Part shown: piece by piece, positions 28,246 through 37,308 of the stretch
Position numbering within the stretch: position 1 is the stretch's first letter
Layout of the letters: every line of letters begins with the position of its first letter
DNA from: Oxalobacteraceae bacterium
GTDB lineage: Bacteria; Pseudomonadota; Gammaproteobacteria; Burkholderiales; Burkholderiaceae_D
Direction of reading: 5' to 3'
Length of the DNA stretch: 64,000 nt
Assembly (NCBI GenBank): GCA_021299035.1
Contig: JAJTGD010000016.1
Coordinates: 55,192 to 119,191, forward strand
The notes under the pieces: model-generated
Databases searched by the model: none
What the model was told of the DNA's origin: nothing
What the model saw: the letters and a program-made list of their open reading frames with translations, nothing else
Program-made: the position numbers and the translations under genes

Positions 28246-28264
28246 GGCGGGTAAATTACCCGCC
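28246..28264. repeat. Short inverted repeat downstream of nrdB
   Basis: GGCGGGTAA / TTACCCGCC arms around a single base, 16 bases after the nrdB stop (reading leftwards). It lacks a T-tract on either side, so it may be a factor-assisted transcription end, an mRNA-stabilising hairpin or a binding site. The rest of 27999-28280 should contain the promoter of the H1-like gene. Confidence 0.5.
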
Positions 28265-28280
28265 CACCGTGTTCCAGCCA

Positions 28281-29459
28281 TTAATCCCAACTCAGCGCAC
28301 CACCGGTCTGGTACTCAATGACGCGCGTCTCGAAGAAGTTACGCTCCTTCTTCAGGTCAATCATCTCGCTCATCCAAGGGAAAGGATTGTCCTCATGCTC
28401 GAAAAGCGCCTCAAGACCGATCTGCGTCGCGCGACGATTAGCGATGAAACGCAGATAGCTCTTGAACATCGGCGCATTCAGTCCCAGCACGCCACGCGGC
28501 ATTGTATCCTCGGCATAGCGATATTCCAACTCCACCGCCTTCAAGAACAGCGAACGAATCTCTTCCTTGAACGCTGGCGTCCACAGATGCGGGTTCTCGA
28601 GCTTGATAGTGTTGATCAGATCTATACCGAAATTGCAGTGCATGGACTCATCACGGAGGATGTACTGGTACTGCTCGGCAGCGCCCACCATCTTGTTCTG
28701 ACGGCCCAGAGCCAGAATCTGGGTAAAGCCGACGTAGAAGAAAAGTCCCTCCATCATGCAGGCGAACACGATCAGCGACTTCAGCAACTGCTGGTCCGCC
28801 TCGACGGTCCCGGTCTGGAAGCTGGGATTGGTCAGAGTGTCGATGAACGGGATCAGAAATTCATCCTTGTCACGGATCGACTTCACCTCGTGATAGGCGT
28901 TGAAGATCTCGCCTTCGTCCAGACCCAGCGACTCGACGATGTACTGGTAGGCGTGGGTGTGGATCGCTTCTTCGAAGGCTTGGCGCAACAGATACTGGCG
29001 GCACTCAGGCGCGGTGATGAAGCGGTAGGTACCAAGCACAATATTGTTGGCGGCCAGCGAATCGGCAGTGACGAAAAAGCCGAGGTTGCGCTTCACCAAA
29101 CGACGCTCGTCTTCGGTCAGGCCGTTCGGATTCTTCCACAGCTCGATATCGCGCTGCATGTTGATTTCCTGGGGCATCCAGTGATTGGCGCAGCCGGCCA
29201 GGTACTTGTCCCAGGCCCACTTGTACTTGAACGGTACCAGCTGATTAACGTCGGTCTGACCATTGATGATGCGCTTGTCGACCGCGTTAACACGGTTACT
29301 GGCATCCGCACGCGGTTCGGTGCGGGCGAGGATACCGGGATCCAGCGCTGCATCCGCCAAAGGCGCGAACGGCGGGGTCGGCATCACTGCCTGCAGGCGA
29401 GGCGCAGGTTGCGCGGTACGCGGGGCAACTGCCGCCGCTTCATCATCCCAAGAGAGCAT
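28281..29459 (-). CDS. nrdB: Class Ia ribonucleoside-diphosphate reductase, beta subunit
   Basis: Small subunit that generates the radical for deoxyribonucleotide synthesis with NrdA. It has 392 residues. Iron ligands and the radical site are visible: [26 protein letters not shown] (Glu, His and the radical Tyr in the canonical spacing), [14 protein letters not shown] and [13 protein letters not shown]. It is therefore a tyrosyl-radical enzyme, not the Phe-containing Ic type. The N-terminal 60 residues are Ala/Pro-rich and the C-terminal tail is short. It lies 92 bases downstream of nrdA; that gap holds a CTTGAGCAG / CTGCTCAAG hairpin at 29516-29540. Confidence 0.96.
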   Translation of the reverse strand: MLSWDDEAAAVAPRTAQPAPRLQAVMPTPPFAPLADAALDPGILARTEPRADASNRVNAVDKRIINGQTDVNQLVPFKYKWAWDKYLAGCANHWMPQEINMQRDIELWKNPNGLTEDERRLVKRNLGFFVTADSLAANNIVLGTYRFITAPECRQYLLRQAFEEAIHTHAYQYIVESLGLDEGEIFNAYHEVKSIRDKDEFLIPFIDTLTNPSFQTGTVEADQQLLKSLIVFACMMEGLFFYVGFTQILALGRQNKMVGAAEQYQYILRDESMHCNFGIDLINTIKLENPHLWTPAFKEEIRSLFLKAVELEYRYAEDTMPRGVLGLNAPMFKSYLRFIANRRATQIGLEALFEHEDNPFPWMSEMIDLKKERNFFETRVIEYQTGGALSWD

Positions 29460-29551
29460 GTTGTATTCCTTCTGGTGCGTGAGTCGTCAAGGATAGATGT
29501 TTATTACAGAATCGGCTTGAGCAGCATCTGTCTGCTCAAGCGCGTTAATGT

Positions 29552-32431
29552 TTACTGGCAAGCTTCGCATTCCTCGAAGCCCGGATCTCCGGGTCGGAGG
29601 TAGCAAGCTGCGCCGTCGGCAGCGGCGGCCGAAGCCGGCGGCATGTCGGCCGACACCGCATTGAGCGAACCCGTCTTGGTGGTTGACTTCTCAACATGGG
29701 TCGCTGCCATGGTACGCAGATAGTAGGTCGTCTTCAAACCACGCAACCAAGCGAGCTTGTAGGTCTCGTCCAGTCGCTTGCCGGAGGCGCCCGCCATGTA
29801 GATATTCAGCGACTGCGCCTGATCGATCCACTTCTGGCGGCGCGAGGCAGCCTCTACCAGCCAGCTCGGCTCAACCTCAAACGCGGTTGCATACAGCGCG
29901 CGCAGGTCTTCCGGGATACGGTCGATGCGTGCCAGGCTACCGTCAAAGTACTTGAGATCGGCGACCATCACTTCGTCCCACAGCCCGGCAGCTTTCAGGT
30001 CACGCACCAAGTATTCATTAATGTCGGTGAATTCGCCGGACAGGTTTGATTTGACGTACAGGTTTTGATAGGTTGGCTCGATACAGGCAGAGACGCCGAT
30101 GATGTTCGAGATGGTTGCCGTCGGCGCGATGGCCACGCAATTCGAATTGCGCATGCCGTGGCGCTTGATACGCTCACGCAGCACCGGCCAGTCCATGGTC
30201 TCGGCAGTGTCGACTTCCAAATAACCGCCACGCTCTTCCGCCAGCAGTTTCAGCGAGTCCTGCGGCAGAATGCCACGATCCCACAACGAACCACGGTAAG
30301 AGCTGTAGGTACCACGTTCTTCGGCCAATTCAGTGGACGCCATATAGGCGTAGTAGCAGACCGTTTCCATCGAACGGTCAGCGAACTCCACTGCTTCTTT
30401 CGATGCGTACGGCAAACGCATCATGTGCAGGCAGTCTTGGAAGCCCATGATGCCCATGCCAACCGGACGGTGACGCAGGTTCGAGTCACGCGCCTTCTTC
30501 ACCGAGTAGTAGTTGATGTCGATCACGTTATCCAGCATGCGCATCGCGATCTGAATCGTACGCTGCAGCTTGGCGTGGTCGAGCTTGCCATCTTTCATGT
30601 GCGCCGGCAGATTCACCGAGCCCAGATTGCAGACCGCGATCTCGCTCTCATTGGTGTTCAGCGTAATTTCGGTGCACAGGTTAGAGCTATGCACCACACC
30701 GACGTGCTGCTGTGGCGAGCGGATATTGCAAGGGTCTTTGAAAGTAATCCAAGGATGCCCTGTCTCGAACAGCATAGAGAGCATTTTGCGCCAGAGGTCG
30801 ATCGCCTGTACTTTCTTGAATAACTTCATCTCGCCAGAAGCGCAGCGTGCCTCGTAGCGCAAGTAGGCTTCCTCGAACTTCTTGCCGTACAGGTCGTGCA
30901 GGTCAGGCACATCGGACGGGGAGAACAGCGTCCACTCACCTTTCTCCATCACACGCTTCATGAACAGATCGGGGATCCAGTTCGCAGTGTTCATGTCGTG
31001 GGTACGGCGGCGATCATCACCGGTGTTCTTGCGCAGATCGAGGAATTCCTCGATATCCATGTGCCAAGTCTCGAGGTATGCGCAGACCGCGCCCTTGCGC
31101 TTGCCACCCTGGTTGACCGCGACTGCGGTGTCGTTGACCACCTTCAGGAACGGCACAACGCCTTGCGATTTGCCGTTGGTGCCTTTGATGTGTGCGCCCA
31201 GCGCCCGCACCGGGGTCCAGTCATTGCCCAGGCCGCCCGCATACTTGGCGAGCAATGCGTTTTCTTTGATGGCTTCGTAGATGCCGTCAAGATCATCTGC
31301 AACCGTGGTCAGGTAGCAGGACGACAGCTGCGAGCGCTGCGTACCCGAGTTAAACAGAGTCGGCGTCGAGCTCATGAAATCGAAGCTCGACAACAAGTGA
31401 TAGAACTCGATGGCGCGCGCTTCACGATTAATCTCATTCAGCGCCAACCCCATCGAAACGCGCATGAAGAATGCCTGCGGCATCTCAATACGGGTACCTT
31501 GCACATGCAAGAAATAGCGGTCATACAGTGTCTGCAGACCCAAGTAACCGAACTGCAGATCACGCTCCGGCAGCAACGCAGCCGCCAGCTTGGGGAGATC
31601 AAACTGCGCCAGCTTATCGTCTAACAGCTCAGCCTCGATGCCACGCTTGATGAAGCGCGGGAAGTAGTCGATGTACGCCTCTTTGGCGTCGGCCTGCGCT
31701 ACCTCGCGACCAAATACCTCTTTGCGAATCGTGTGCATTAGCAGACGTGCGGTGACCTGGCTGTAAGCCGGATCTTTTTCCATCAACGCACGCGCGGCAA
31801 GAATCGCCGACTTGTACAACTCTTCCACCGGCACGCCGTCGTACAGATTGCGCACGGTCTCATGAAGGATTGCATCAGCATCGACGTGCTGCTCCAAGCC
31901 GATGCACGCAGCGCTGATCATTTTCATCAGCTTGTCGTGATCGAGAGCGACACGCTGGCCGTCGACGTCGATCTGGATAGTAGCGTGCGGCTCGGTCGCC
32001 GCCTTGGCCTGCTGCTGCTGCGCACGCTCTTCCTGCCGCTTGGCGCGGTACAACACATAAGCACGCGCCACATCATGCTCGCCCGAGCGCATCAGCGCGA
32101 GTTCGACTTGATCTTGAACGTCCTCGATATGGAAGGTACCGCCAGCAGGCTGACGACGCATCATCGCGCCCACCACGCCCTGCGTAAGCTGCTCAACCAG
32201 TTCGCGCACACGCGCTGAAGCAGCACCTTGACCGCCATTCACCGCGAGGAAGGCCTTGGTCATCGCGATTGAAATCTTGGACGGCTCAAAACCGACCACT
32301 GCTCCGTTACGCCGGATGATCCGGTAATCGGACAGCGCCGCCGTCTGGGCGGCTGTGGAGGGCGCGAGCGCGGGAGCGACGGGCACGAACTCGGGCAAGG
32401 CCTTGCCGGAAGTATCCTGGGATGTAAGCAC
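29552..32431 (-). CDS. nrdA: Class Ia ribonucleoside-diphosphate reductase, alpha subunit
   Basis: Large catalytic and allosteric subunit, 959 residues from GTG 32431, which has AGGAGG five bases upstream (the ATG at 32536 does not). Two ATP-cone domains stand in tandem: one near residues 35-130 (YRIIRRNGAVVGFEPSKIS ending in VARAYVLYR) and one near 155-250 in the E. coli style (VDGQRVALDHDKLMKMI ... LYDGVPVEELYKSAI). The catalytic barrel follows with TPTLFNSGTQRSQLSSCYL, CNLGSVNLPAHM and GIMGFQDCLHMM; the C-terminus ends in redox cysteines (CEACQ). Paired NrdR-like boxes lie upstream. Confidence 0.96.
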   Translation of the reverse strand: MLTSQDTSGKALPEFVPVAPALAPSTAAQTAALSDYRIIRRNGAVVGFEPSKISIAMTKAFLAVNGGQGAASARVRELVEQLTQGVVGAMMRRQPAGGTFHIEDVQDQVELALMRSGEHDVARAYVLYRAKRQEERAQQQQAKAATEPHATIQIDVDGQRVALDHDKLMKMISAACIGLEQHVDADAILHETVRNLYDGVPVEELYKSAILAARALMEKDPAYSQVTARLLMHTIRKEVFGREVAQADAKEAYIDYFPRFIKRGIEAELLDDKLAQFDLPKLAAALLPERDLQFGYLGLQTLYDRYFLHVQGTRIEMPQAFFMRVSMGLALNEINREARAIEFYHLLSSFDFMSSTPTLFNSGTQRSQLSSCYLTTVADDLDGIYEAIKENALLAKYAGGLGNDWTPVRALGAHIKGTNGKSQGVVPFLKVVNDTAVAVNQGGKRKGAVCAYLETWHMDIEEFLDLRKNTGDDRRRTHDMNTANWIPDLFMKRVMEKGEWTLFSPSDVPDLHDLYGKKFEEAYLRYEARCASGEMKLFKKVQAIDLWRKMLSMLFETGHPWITFKDPCNIRSPQQHVGVVHSSNLCTEITLNTNESEIAVCNLGSVNLPAHMKDGKLDHAKLQRTIQIAMRMLDNVIDINYYSVKKARDSNLRHRPVGMGIMGFQDCLHMMRLPYASKEAVEFADRSMETVCYYAYMASTELAEERGTYSSYRGSLWDRGILPQDSLKLLAEERGGYLEVDTAETMDWPVLRERIKRHGMRNSNCVAIAPTATISNIIGVSACIEPTYQNLYVKSNLSGEFTDINEYLVRDLKAAGLWDEVMVADLKYFDGSLARIDRIPEDLRALYATAFEVEPSWLVEAASRRQKWIDQAQSLNIYMAGASGKRLDETYKLAWLRGLKTTYYLRTMAATHVEKSTTKTGSLNAVSADMPPASAAAADGAACYLRPGDPGFEECEACQ

Positions 32432-32669
32432 TGCGCCTCCTGAAAAAAACGCCGGATTCGGCGATCCGGTTGTTTGAGCTATGCCGGGTGATATCCCGAC
32501 ACTGTTATCGATTTTCCCCAATCCGATACCGCGCACCCTGAAGATGCCGGCACAGCTTGGAGAAATGTTTACTGCTGATGGGCTCCGACCAATCCCGATT
32601 TTGCTCGGAATGTTCCGAAAAACAGCGGTCGCACTTGTGATGCTTGGTCGGATCAGTTGGAACGCTTTG

Positions 32670-32685
32670 CCACTATATCTAGTGG
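32670..32685. promoter_or_regulatory. NrdR-type box 1 upstream of nrdA
   Basis: CCACTATATCTAGTGG matches 13 of 16 positions of the NrdR operator form ACACTATATATAGTGT, as I know it. Read on the nrdA strand it contains TATAGT, a plausible -10. NrdR represses ribonucleotide reductase genes when bound to ATP/dATP. It lies about 240 bases upstream of the nrdA GTG, in a 321-base gap (32432-32752). Confidence 0.75.
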
Positions 32686-32700
32686 ATTAGCGGCAAGCAG

Positions 32701-32716
32701 GTACTAATTGTAGTGC
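32701..32716. promoter_or_regulatory. NrdR-type box 2 upstream of nrdA
   Basis: GTACTAATTGTAGTGC is a weaker match (10 of 16). Its centre lies exactly 31 bases from that of box 1, about three helical turns, the spacing typical of paired NrdR boxes. A TTGACC on the nrdA strand lies just upstream (around 32725). The pairing, more than this box alone, supports the call. Confidence 0.6.
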
Positions 32717-32752
32717 TCAAGCGGTCAACTTGCAACCGGTATTTAAGCTGAC

Positions 32753-33373
32753 TCAAGTAGGAAAACTTACTATTCGGCCTACTTTCGAATCAGCCACCTG
32801 ATCTACTTTTTGCAGCGCCGCGAGCGCACCATGAAAGTGCGCCCAATCGAAACAGGGCCCAGGATCGGTCTTGCGTTCAGGCGAAATATGTTGGTGACCG
32901 CACACATCGGCAATCGGATGCGCGCGTAGCAGCGCTGCGGTGACCGCCGCTAGCGTTGCATATTGCGCATCGCAATAATCGTCGGTATCCGTGCCTTCCA
33001 TTTCGATCCCGATCGAAAAATCATTACACCGCTCACGGCCATTGAAATTCGACGCGCCTGCGTGCCAGGCGCGGTCAAGGGTGGAAACGAACTGCAGCAA
33101 CTCCCCGTCACGCCGAATCAGAAAGTGGGCCGAAACCTGCAGGCCTCTCAACTGCGCAAAGTAAGGATGCGCGTCGCAATCGAGCCGATTAGCGAACAGA
33201 TCCTCGATATAGCGCCCGCCAAACTCGCCGGGTGGCAGGCTGATGTTGTGTACCACCAGCAGGCTAATCTCGGTGCCTTCGGGACGCGCATCGAAATTGC
33301 CGCACTCGCCGCGCCGCGCATTGCGGCACCAACCTGCGTCGTCGATGGAATAGCTTGATTCAGTCATACTCAT
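32753..33373 (-). CDS. ampD: 1,6-anhydro-N-acetylmuramyl-L-alanine amidase
   Basis: Cytoplasmic zinc amidase that removes the peptide from anhydro-muropeptides during murein recycling, upstream of the Mpl step. It has 206 residues. Zinc ligands and signature stretches are LLVVHNISLPPG (first His), SAHFLIRRDG, NFNGRERCNDFSIGIEMEG and VCGHQHISPERKTDPGPCFDW (His and Asp). The start overlaps the 3' end of the PilR-like gene by 14 bases (or 8 from the second Met). Confidence 0.95.
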   Translation of the reverse strand: MSMTESSYSIDDAGWCRNARRGECGNFDARPEGTEISLLVVHNISLPPGEFGGRYIEDLFANRLDCDAHPYFAQLRGLQVSAHFLIRRDGELLQFVSTLDRAWHAGASNFNGRERCNDFSIGIEMEGTDTDDYCDAQYATLAAVTAALLRAHPIADVCGHQHISPERKTDPGPCFDWAHFHGALAALQKVDQVADSKVGRIVSFPT

Positions 33374-34457
33374 GGATGGCCAGTCGTTGCATGCGGTATC
33401 TCAACTGCCGCAAGCTTATCCCAAGCAGTTGCGCGGCCTGGGCCCGCTGAAAACGCGCCTGACGCAAAGCACGTCTGAGTAGGGCTCGCTCCACCACGCA
33501 CAGGTGGGCCGGCAAACTGAGCGGCAACGCTACATCGGCATGAACGGGAAGCACTGCCGATGAATGAACTGAATTCAAGCGCAGCGCAGGTTCAAACTGC
33601 AAATCCTCCGCCTCAATCATCTGGTCCGGCACCAAGGCCAGCGCGCGCTCGAGGATATTCTCGAGTTCACGCACATTCCCCGGGAAATCATGGGCGCACA
33701 GCCGCGCCATGGCAGCGGCAGATAACTTCGGCTGATGATCCCCGGCCAATCTGTTCAAGATGGCGGTACACAACAGGGGAATGTCTTGGCGGCGATCGCG
33801 CAATGTCGGCAGCCGCAACTCAATCACCTGCAAGCGGTAGTACAAGTCTTGACGGAACTCGCCACGCCGCACGGCATCCGAGAGATCACGATTGGTCGCC
33901 GACACAATCCGGACGTCAACCATCTCCTCGCGCTGACCGCCCAGCTTACGAACGCTGCGCTCTTGCAGTGCGCGCAACAGCTTCACCTGCATCGATGGCG
34001 GTAGTTCCGCCACCTCATCAAGAAATAGCGTACCGCCATGCGCCGCCTGAAAAAAACCGCTACGTTCTTCGTGAGCACCGGTAAAAGCACCGCGTCGGTG
34101 GCCGAAAAACTCCGATTCCATCAGCGCCTCGGGAATTGCGCCGCAATTCACTGCGATGAAAGGATGCGAGTGACGCCGACTATGGGCGTGCAAGTCACGC
34201 GCCGCGAGTTCCTTGCCGCTACCGGACTCACCGACAATGGCCACTGCGGCCTCACTGTCAGCAATCCGCAGAATTTGTTCGCGTAATGCGCGCATGGAAG
34301 GCGCTTCGCCAATCAGGCGAAAACGGGGCGAAGTCGACGGGGATGCGGAATAGGGGCGCAACATGCACTCGGCAAACAGCGAAAACGCGCAAGGGTAAGC
34401 GAATGAGGCGCTCGGCGCACCTGCGTGCGCGATGAATGCAACAGATCGGTTCTGCAT
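33360..34457 (-). CDS. Sigma-54-dependent activator, PilR-like but lacking a receiver domain
   Basis: Bacterial enhancer-binding protein of about 365 residues. The AAA+ domain has Walker A GESGSGKE (about 76-83), the sigma-54 contact loop GAFTGA (about 123-128) and [12 protein letters not shown] (Walker B). A C-terminal Fis-type HTH reads [19 protein letters not shown], close to PilR. Only about 45 non-conserved residues precede the AAA+ domain, so the usual phosphoacceptor receiver is missing, and no PilS-like kinase lies upstream. ampD downstream is the usual PilR neighbour. The start is uncertain: ATG 34457 or ATG 34364, both with weak SDs. Probably active without phosphorylation, or a decayed gene. 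Confidence 0.85.
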   Translation of the reverse strand: MQNRSVAFIAHAGAPSASFAYPCAFSLFAECMLRPYSASPSTSPRFRLIGEAPSMRALREQILRIADSEAAVAIVGESGSGKELAARDLHAHSRRHSHPFIAVNCGAIPEALMESEFFGHRRGAFTGAHEERSGFFQAAHGGTLFLDEVAELPPSMQVKLLRALQERSVRKLGGQREEMVDVRIVSATNRDLSDAVRRGEFRQDLYYRLQVIELRLPTLRDRRQDIPLLCTAILNRLAGDHQPKLSAAAMARLCAHDFPGNVRELENILERALALVPDQMIEAEDLQFEPALRLNSVHSSAVLPVHADVALPLSLPAHLCVVERALLRRALRQARFQRAQAAQLLGISLRQLRYRMQRLAIHEYD

Positions 34458-34550
34458 CACCGCTAGTCACCAACAGGCTGATGAGGTGTAGCTTGGCTAG
34501 GCCCGGCTAAGCGCACGGCAAAATCTGAGGTTGTTTTTGATGCGGAAGGC

Positions 34551-34805
34551 TTAGCTGCCCGAATGGCGCAAGCGATGCTCGTTGCTACAGAAATGCAGTG
34601 CACCCGTACCTTGCACGGATTCGGACAGAGGCAGGTGGATTCCGCAATGGGCGCAAGCCACCATCTTTTCTGTGGATGCAGCGGCCTCCGACGCCTGATC
34701 GGTTGGTGCTGATGCTTCCTGCGACGGAGATGTTGGCTGCGATTTCTTGTTCAAGTACCAGCGCCAGCCGAGATACAGCAGTACCGCCCACAGCAAGTAT
34801 TTCAC
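34551..34805 (-). CDS. PP0621-family small membrane protein
   Basis: 84 residues with an N-terminal membrane anchor (MKYLLWAVLLYLGWRWYLNKK), a Ser/Ala/Pro linker and a C-terminal motif CAHCGIHLPLSESV ending in HFCSNEHR, which looks like a metal-binding knuckle (CxxC plus Cys/His). Function unknown. The start is GTG, overlapping the stop of the CcsA-like gene by 4 bases (GTGA). The 90 bases between it and the activator gene hold no recognisable kinase remnant. Confidence 0.82.
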   Translation of the reverse strand: MKYLLWAVLLYLGWRWYLNKKSQPTSPSQEASAPTDQASEAAASTEKMVACAHCGIHLPLSESVQGTGALHFCSNEHRLRHSGS

Positions 34806-35632
34806 ATCATGCCCCGATGCAGCACGACCTCCAGCACGAAGCGACTACCCACATAGGCCAACAGCAAGGTGCCAAAACCGGTCAGCACAAACGACAGGGC
34901 GGTCTTGCCGCGCCAGCCGCGCCACTGCCGGCCAGTGAGCAGCGCGCCAAACACTAGCCAAGAGAGCAGCGTGAATACCGTCTTGTGCTCGAAGCGGAAT
35001 GGTTTGCCGAAAACGTGCTCGGAGAAGAAGATGCCGGATATCACGGTGAGCGTCAGCAACACAAAGCCGATCGTGATCATGCGAAACAGCAAGCGCTCCA
35101 TGGTCAGCAGCGGCGGCAAGCGGTCGAGCGCGCCCAAAAACCAACCGCGATGAGTGTCCGGTGCAGTGAGTGAGTGCAAGCGAGACTCCTGCATTGCCAT
35201 CAGCACCGCCTGAAATGAGGCAATCGTCAGTGCACCATAGGCCAGTGTTGAGAGCGCGATATGCCAGGAGAACAGTGGCGTCTTGCCCGCCAGCGGAATC
35301 AGGCTACCGGGAAATGCGAGCGGCAATACGGCGACTGCAGCGGCACTCGGGAGCACCAATCGACGCAGACCATCCACCGCGCGCTGGCGGTTCTCCAACC
35401 AGTACGCAGCCACCGATAACCACAAGGCTGCGGACAGCATGATGGCGAAGCCCATGCGCAAGAAATCCGGCTCGATCGCAATCAGCGCCAAAGCGAATCC
35501 GTGCAAGCACCATGCAACCAAGGTACCGATCGCGACGACACTGCGGCGCTGCTCCGGTAACAGTGCACAGATCAGATACAGCAGCGCCGCGGCCGGGATC
35601 ACGAAGACTTGCATGGCTTGAGTGTACACCAT
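34802..35632 (-). CDS. CcsA/YpjD-like cytochrome c assembly family membrane protein
   Basis: Polytopic inner-membrane protein of 276 residues with about eight hydrophobic helices. Conserved elements are PLFSWHIALSTLAYGALTIA (His in helix) and GIFFSEHVFGKPFRFEHKTVFTLLSW (two further His), as in the CcsA/YpjD family. The full tryptophan-rich WWD haem loop is not evident, so a haem-handling role is only possible. It diverges from ffh over 106 bases, its usual partner. Confidence 0.82.
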   Translation of the reverse strand: MVYTQAMQVFVIPAAALLYLICALLPEQRRSVVAIGTLVAWCLHGFALALIAIEPDFLRMGFAIMLSAALWLSVAAYWLENRQRAVDGLRRLVLPSAAAVAVLPLAFPGSLIPLAGKTPLFSWHIALSTLAYGALTIASFQAVLMAMQESRLHSLTAPDTHRGWFLGALDRLPPLLTMERLLFRMITIGFVLLTLTVISGIFFSEHVFGKPFRFEHKTVFTLLSWLVFGALLTGRQWRGWRGKTALSFVLTGFGTLLLAYVGSRFVLEVVLHRGMM

Positions 35633-35738
35633 GGCCCACCAGGATCTGCCAAGGCGCTAAGGTAAAATCAAGCGGCGATACCCTTTACAAACACCGTGCT
35701 TTTGCTGGCGCGACACTGATCCAACCCTCCTTACCCCC

Positions 35739-37106
35739 ATGCTCAATAATCTTACTCAGCGCCTGTCGAAAGTGGTCAAGACCATGCGCGGCGAAGCGCG
35801 ACTGACTGAGTCGAACACCGCCGACATGCTGCGCGAAGTCAGGCTCGCCTTGTTAGAAGCGGATGTCGCGCTGCCGGCAGTGCGCGACTTCATCGCCAAA
35901 GTCAAAGAGAAAGCGCTGGGCGAAGAAGTGATCGGTTCGCTGACACCCGGCCAAGCGTTGGTGGGCGTGGTGCATGATGAACTGGCCAAGCTGATGGGGG
36001 CCGATCTCGGGCCTGACGCTGCGCAATTATCATTTGCAACGCAGCCTCCCGCCATCATCCTGATGGCAGGTCTGCAAGGTGCGGGCAAGACCACGACCGT
36101 CGGCAAGCTCGCGAAATACCTGCAAGAACAGAAGAAGAAAAAAGTACTGACCGTCTCTACCGACATCTACCGGCCCGCCGCCATCGGTCAGCTGGAGACC
36201 GTTACCGCACAAGTGGGCGCAGACTTTTTCCCGTCGCAGGCTTCTCAAAAACCCGTCGACATCGCACTCGCTGCGGTCGATTGGGCGAAGAAGCATCACC
36301 ATGAAGTTCTGCTGATCGATACCGCCGGTCGGCTTGGTATCGATGAAATGATGATGGCCGAGATCAGCGCGCTGCACGCAGCAGTCAAGCCGATCGAAAC
36401 GCTATTCGTGGTCGATGCCATGCTGGGGCAAGACGCCATTAACACGGCGCGTGCATTTAATGAAGCCCTGCCACTGACAGGCATCGTACTCACCAAACTG
36501 GATGGCGACGCGCGCGGTGGCGCCGCGCTATCGGTACGCCATATCACCGGCAAACCAATAAAGTTTGCGGGTGTCGCGGAGAAGCTCGACGGATTAGAAG
36601 CCTTCGATCCATCCCGCATGGCCAACCGCATAATGGGCATGGGCGATATTCTCGCGCTCGTCGAAGAGGCGAAGAAAGGGGTTGATCTTGCCGCTGCGCA
36701 GGATCTTGCCCAGAAAATCAAGGTTGGCGGCAAGTTCGACCTGAACGACTTCAAGGCGCAAATCTCTCAAATGAAGAAGATGGGCGGCCTGTCCGGCCTG
36801 ATGGACAAGCTGCCGTCGCAGCTGCAGCAGGCAGCCACCGGCGCGAATATGGGGCAAGCCGAGAAGCAGGTTCGCCGCATGGAGGGCATCATCAATGCCA
36901 TGACCCCGCAAGAACGCGCAAAACCTGAGCTGATCAAGGCGTCGCGCAAGCGTCGTATCGCCGCCGGTGCCGGCGTTCAGGTGCAGGAAGTGAACCGTAT
37001 GCTGAGCCAATTCGACCAAATGCAGTCGATGATGAAGAAGTTCAAAGGTGCCGGCATGATGAAAATGATGCGCGGTATGAAGGGTATGCTGCCCGGTCTG
37101 CGCTAA
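35739..37106 (+). CDS. ffh: Signal recognition particle protein Ffh
   Basis: GTPase that with 4.5S RNA directs nascent membrane proteins to FtsY and the Sec translocon. It has 455 residues: N domain (TMRGEARLTESNTADMLREV), G domain with GLQGAGKTT, DTAGRLGID and TKLDGDARGG, and a methionine-rich M domain ending in MMKMMRGMKGMLPGLR. All motifs are intact. A TAAAAT at 35663-35668 may be part of its promoter. Confidence 0.97.
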   Translation: MLNNLTQRLSKVVKTMRGEARLTESNTADMLREVRLALLEADVALPAVRDFIAKVKEKALGEEVIGSLTPGQALVGVVHDELAKLMGADLGPDAAQLSFATQPPAIILMAGLQGAGKTTTVGKLAKYLQEQKKKKVLTVSTDIYRPAAIGQLETVTAQVGADFFPSQASQKPVDIALAAVDWAKKHHHEVLLIDTAGRLGIDEMMMAEISALHAAVKPIETLFVVDAMLGQDAINTARAFNEALPLTGIVLTKLDGDARGGAALSVRHITGKPIKFAGVAEKLDGLEAFDPSRMANRIMGMGDILALVEEAKKGVDLAAAQDLAQKIKVGGKFDLNDFKAQISQMKKMGGLSGLMDKLPSQLQQAATGANMGQAEKQVRRMEGIINAMTPQERAKPELIKASRKRRIAAGAGVQVQEVNRMLSQFDQMQSMMKKFKGAGMMKMMRGMKGMLPGLR

Positions 37107-37308
37107 CGCCCCGCCCACCCCGCTCACTGTCCCGCACACTAAGCGTCTAGTTGGTCCTGTCGTCGAAGATGATTTTTCGCTCTGCTTCAGAGGGAAAAAT
37201 CCTTCGATTCCCCCTAAAAAACACTTGCATCAGAAACAAAACCCTAAGACCATTGGCGCTGCGTTGATTAGCGCAATTTTTGACCATGAAAGTAAAGGAG
37301 GTTCATCA

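Noticed and set aside
28246..28264. Rho-independent terminator after nrdB
   Set aside because: The inverted repeat has no T-run on the nrdB strand, so it is listed only as an inverted repeat.
28269..29603. 444-codon plus-strand ORF opposite nrdB
   Set aside because: Antisense to a certain gene; codons are the mirror of nrdB third-position bias and no family features are seen.
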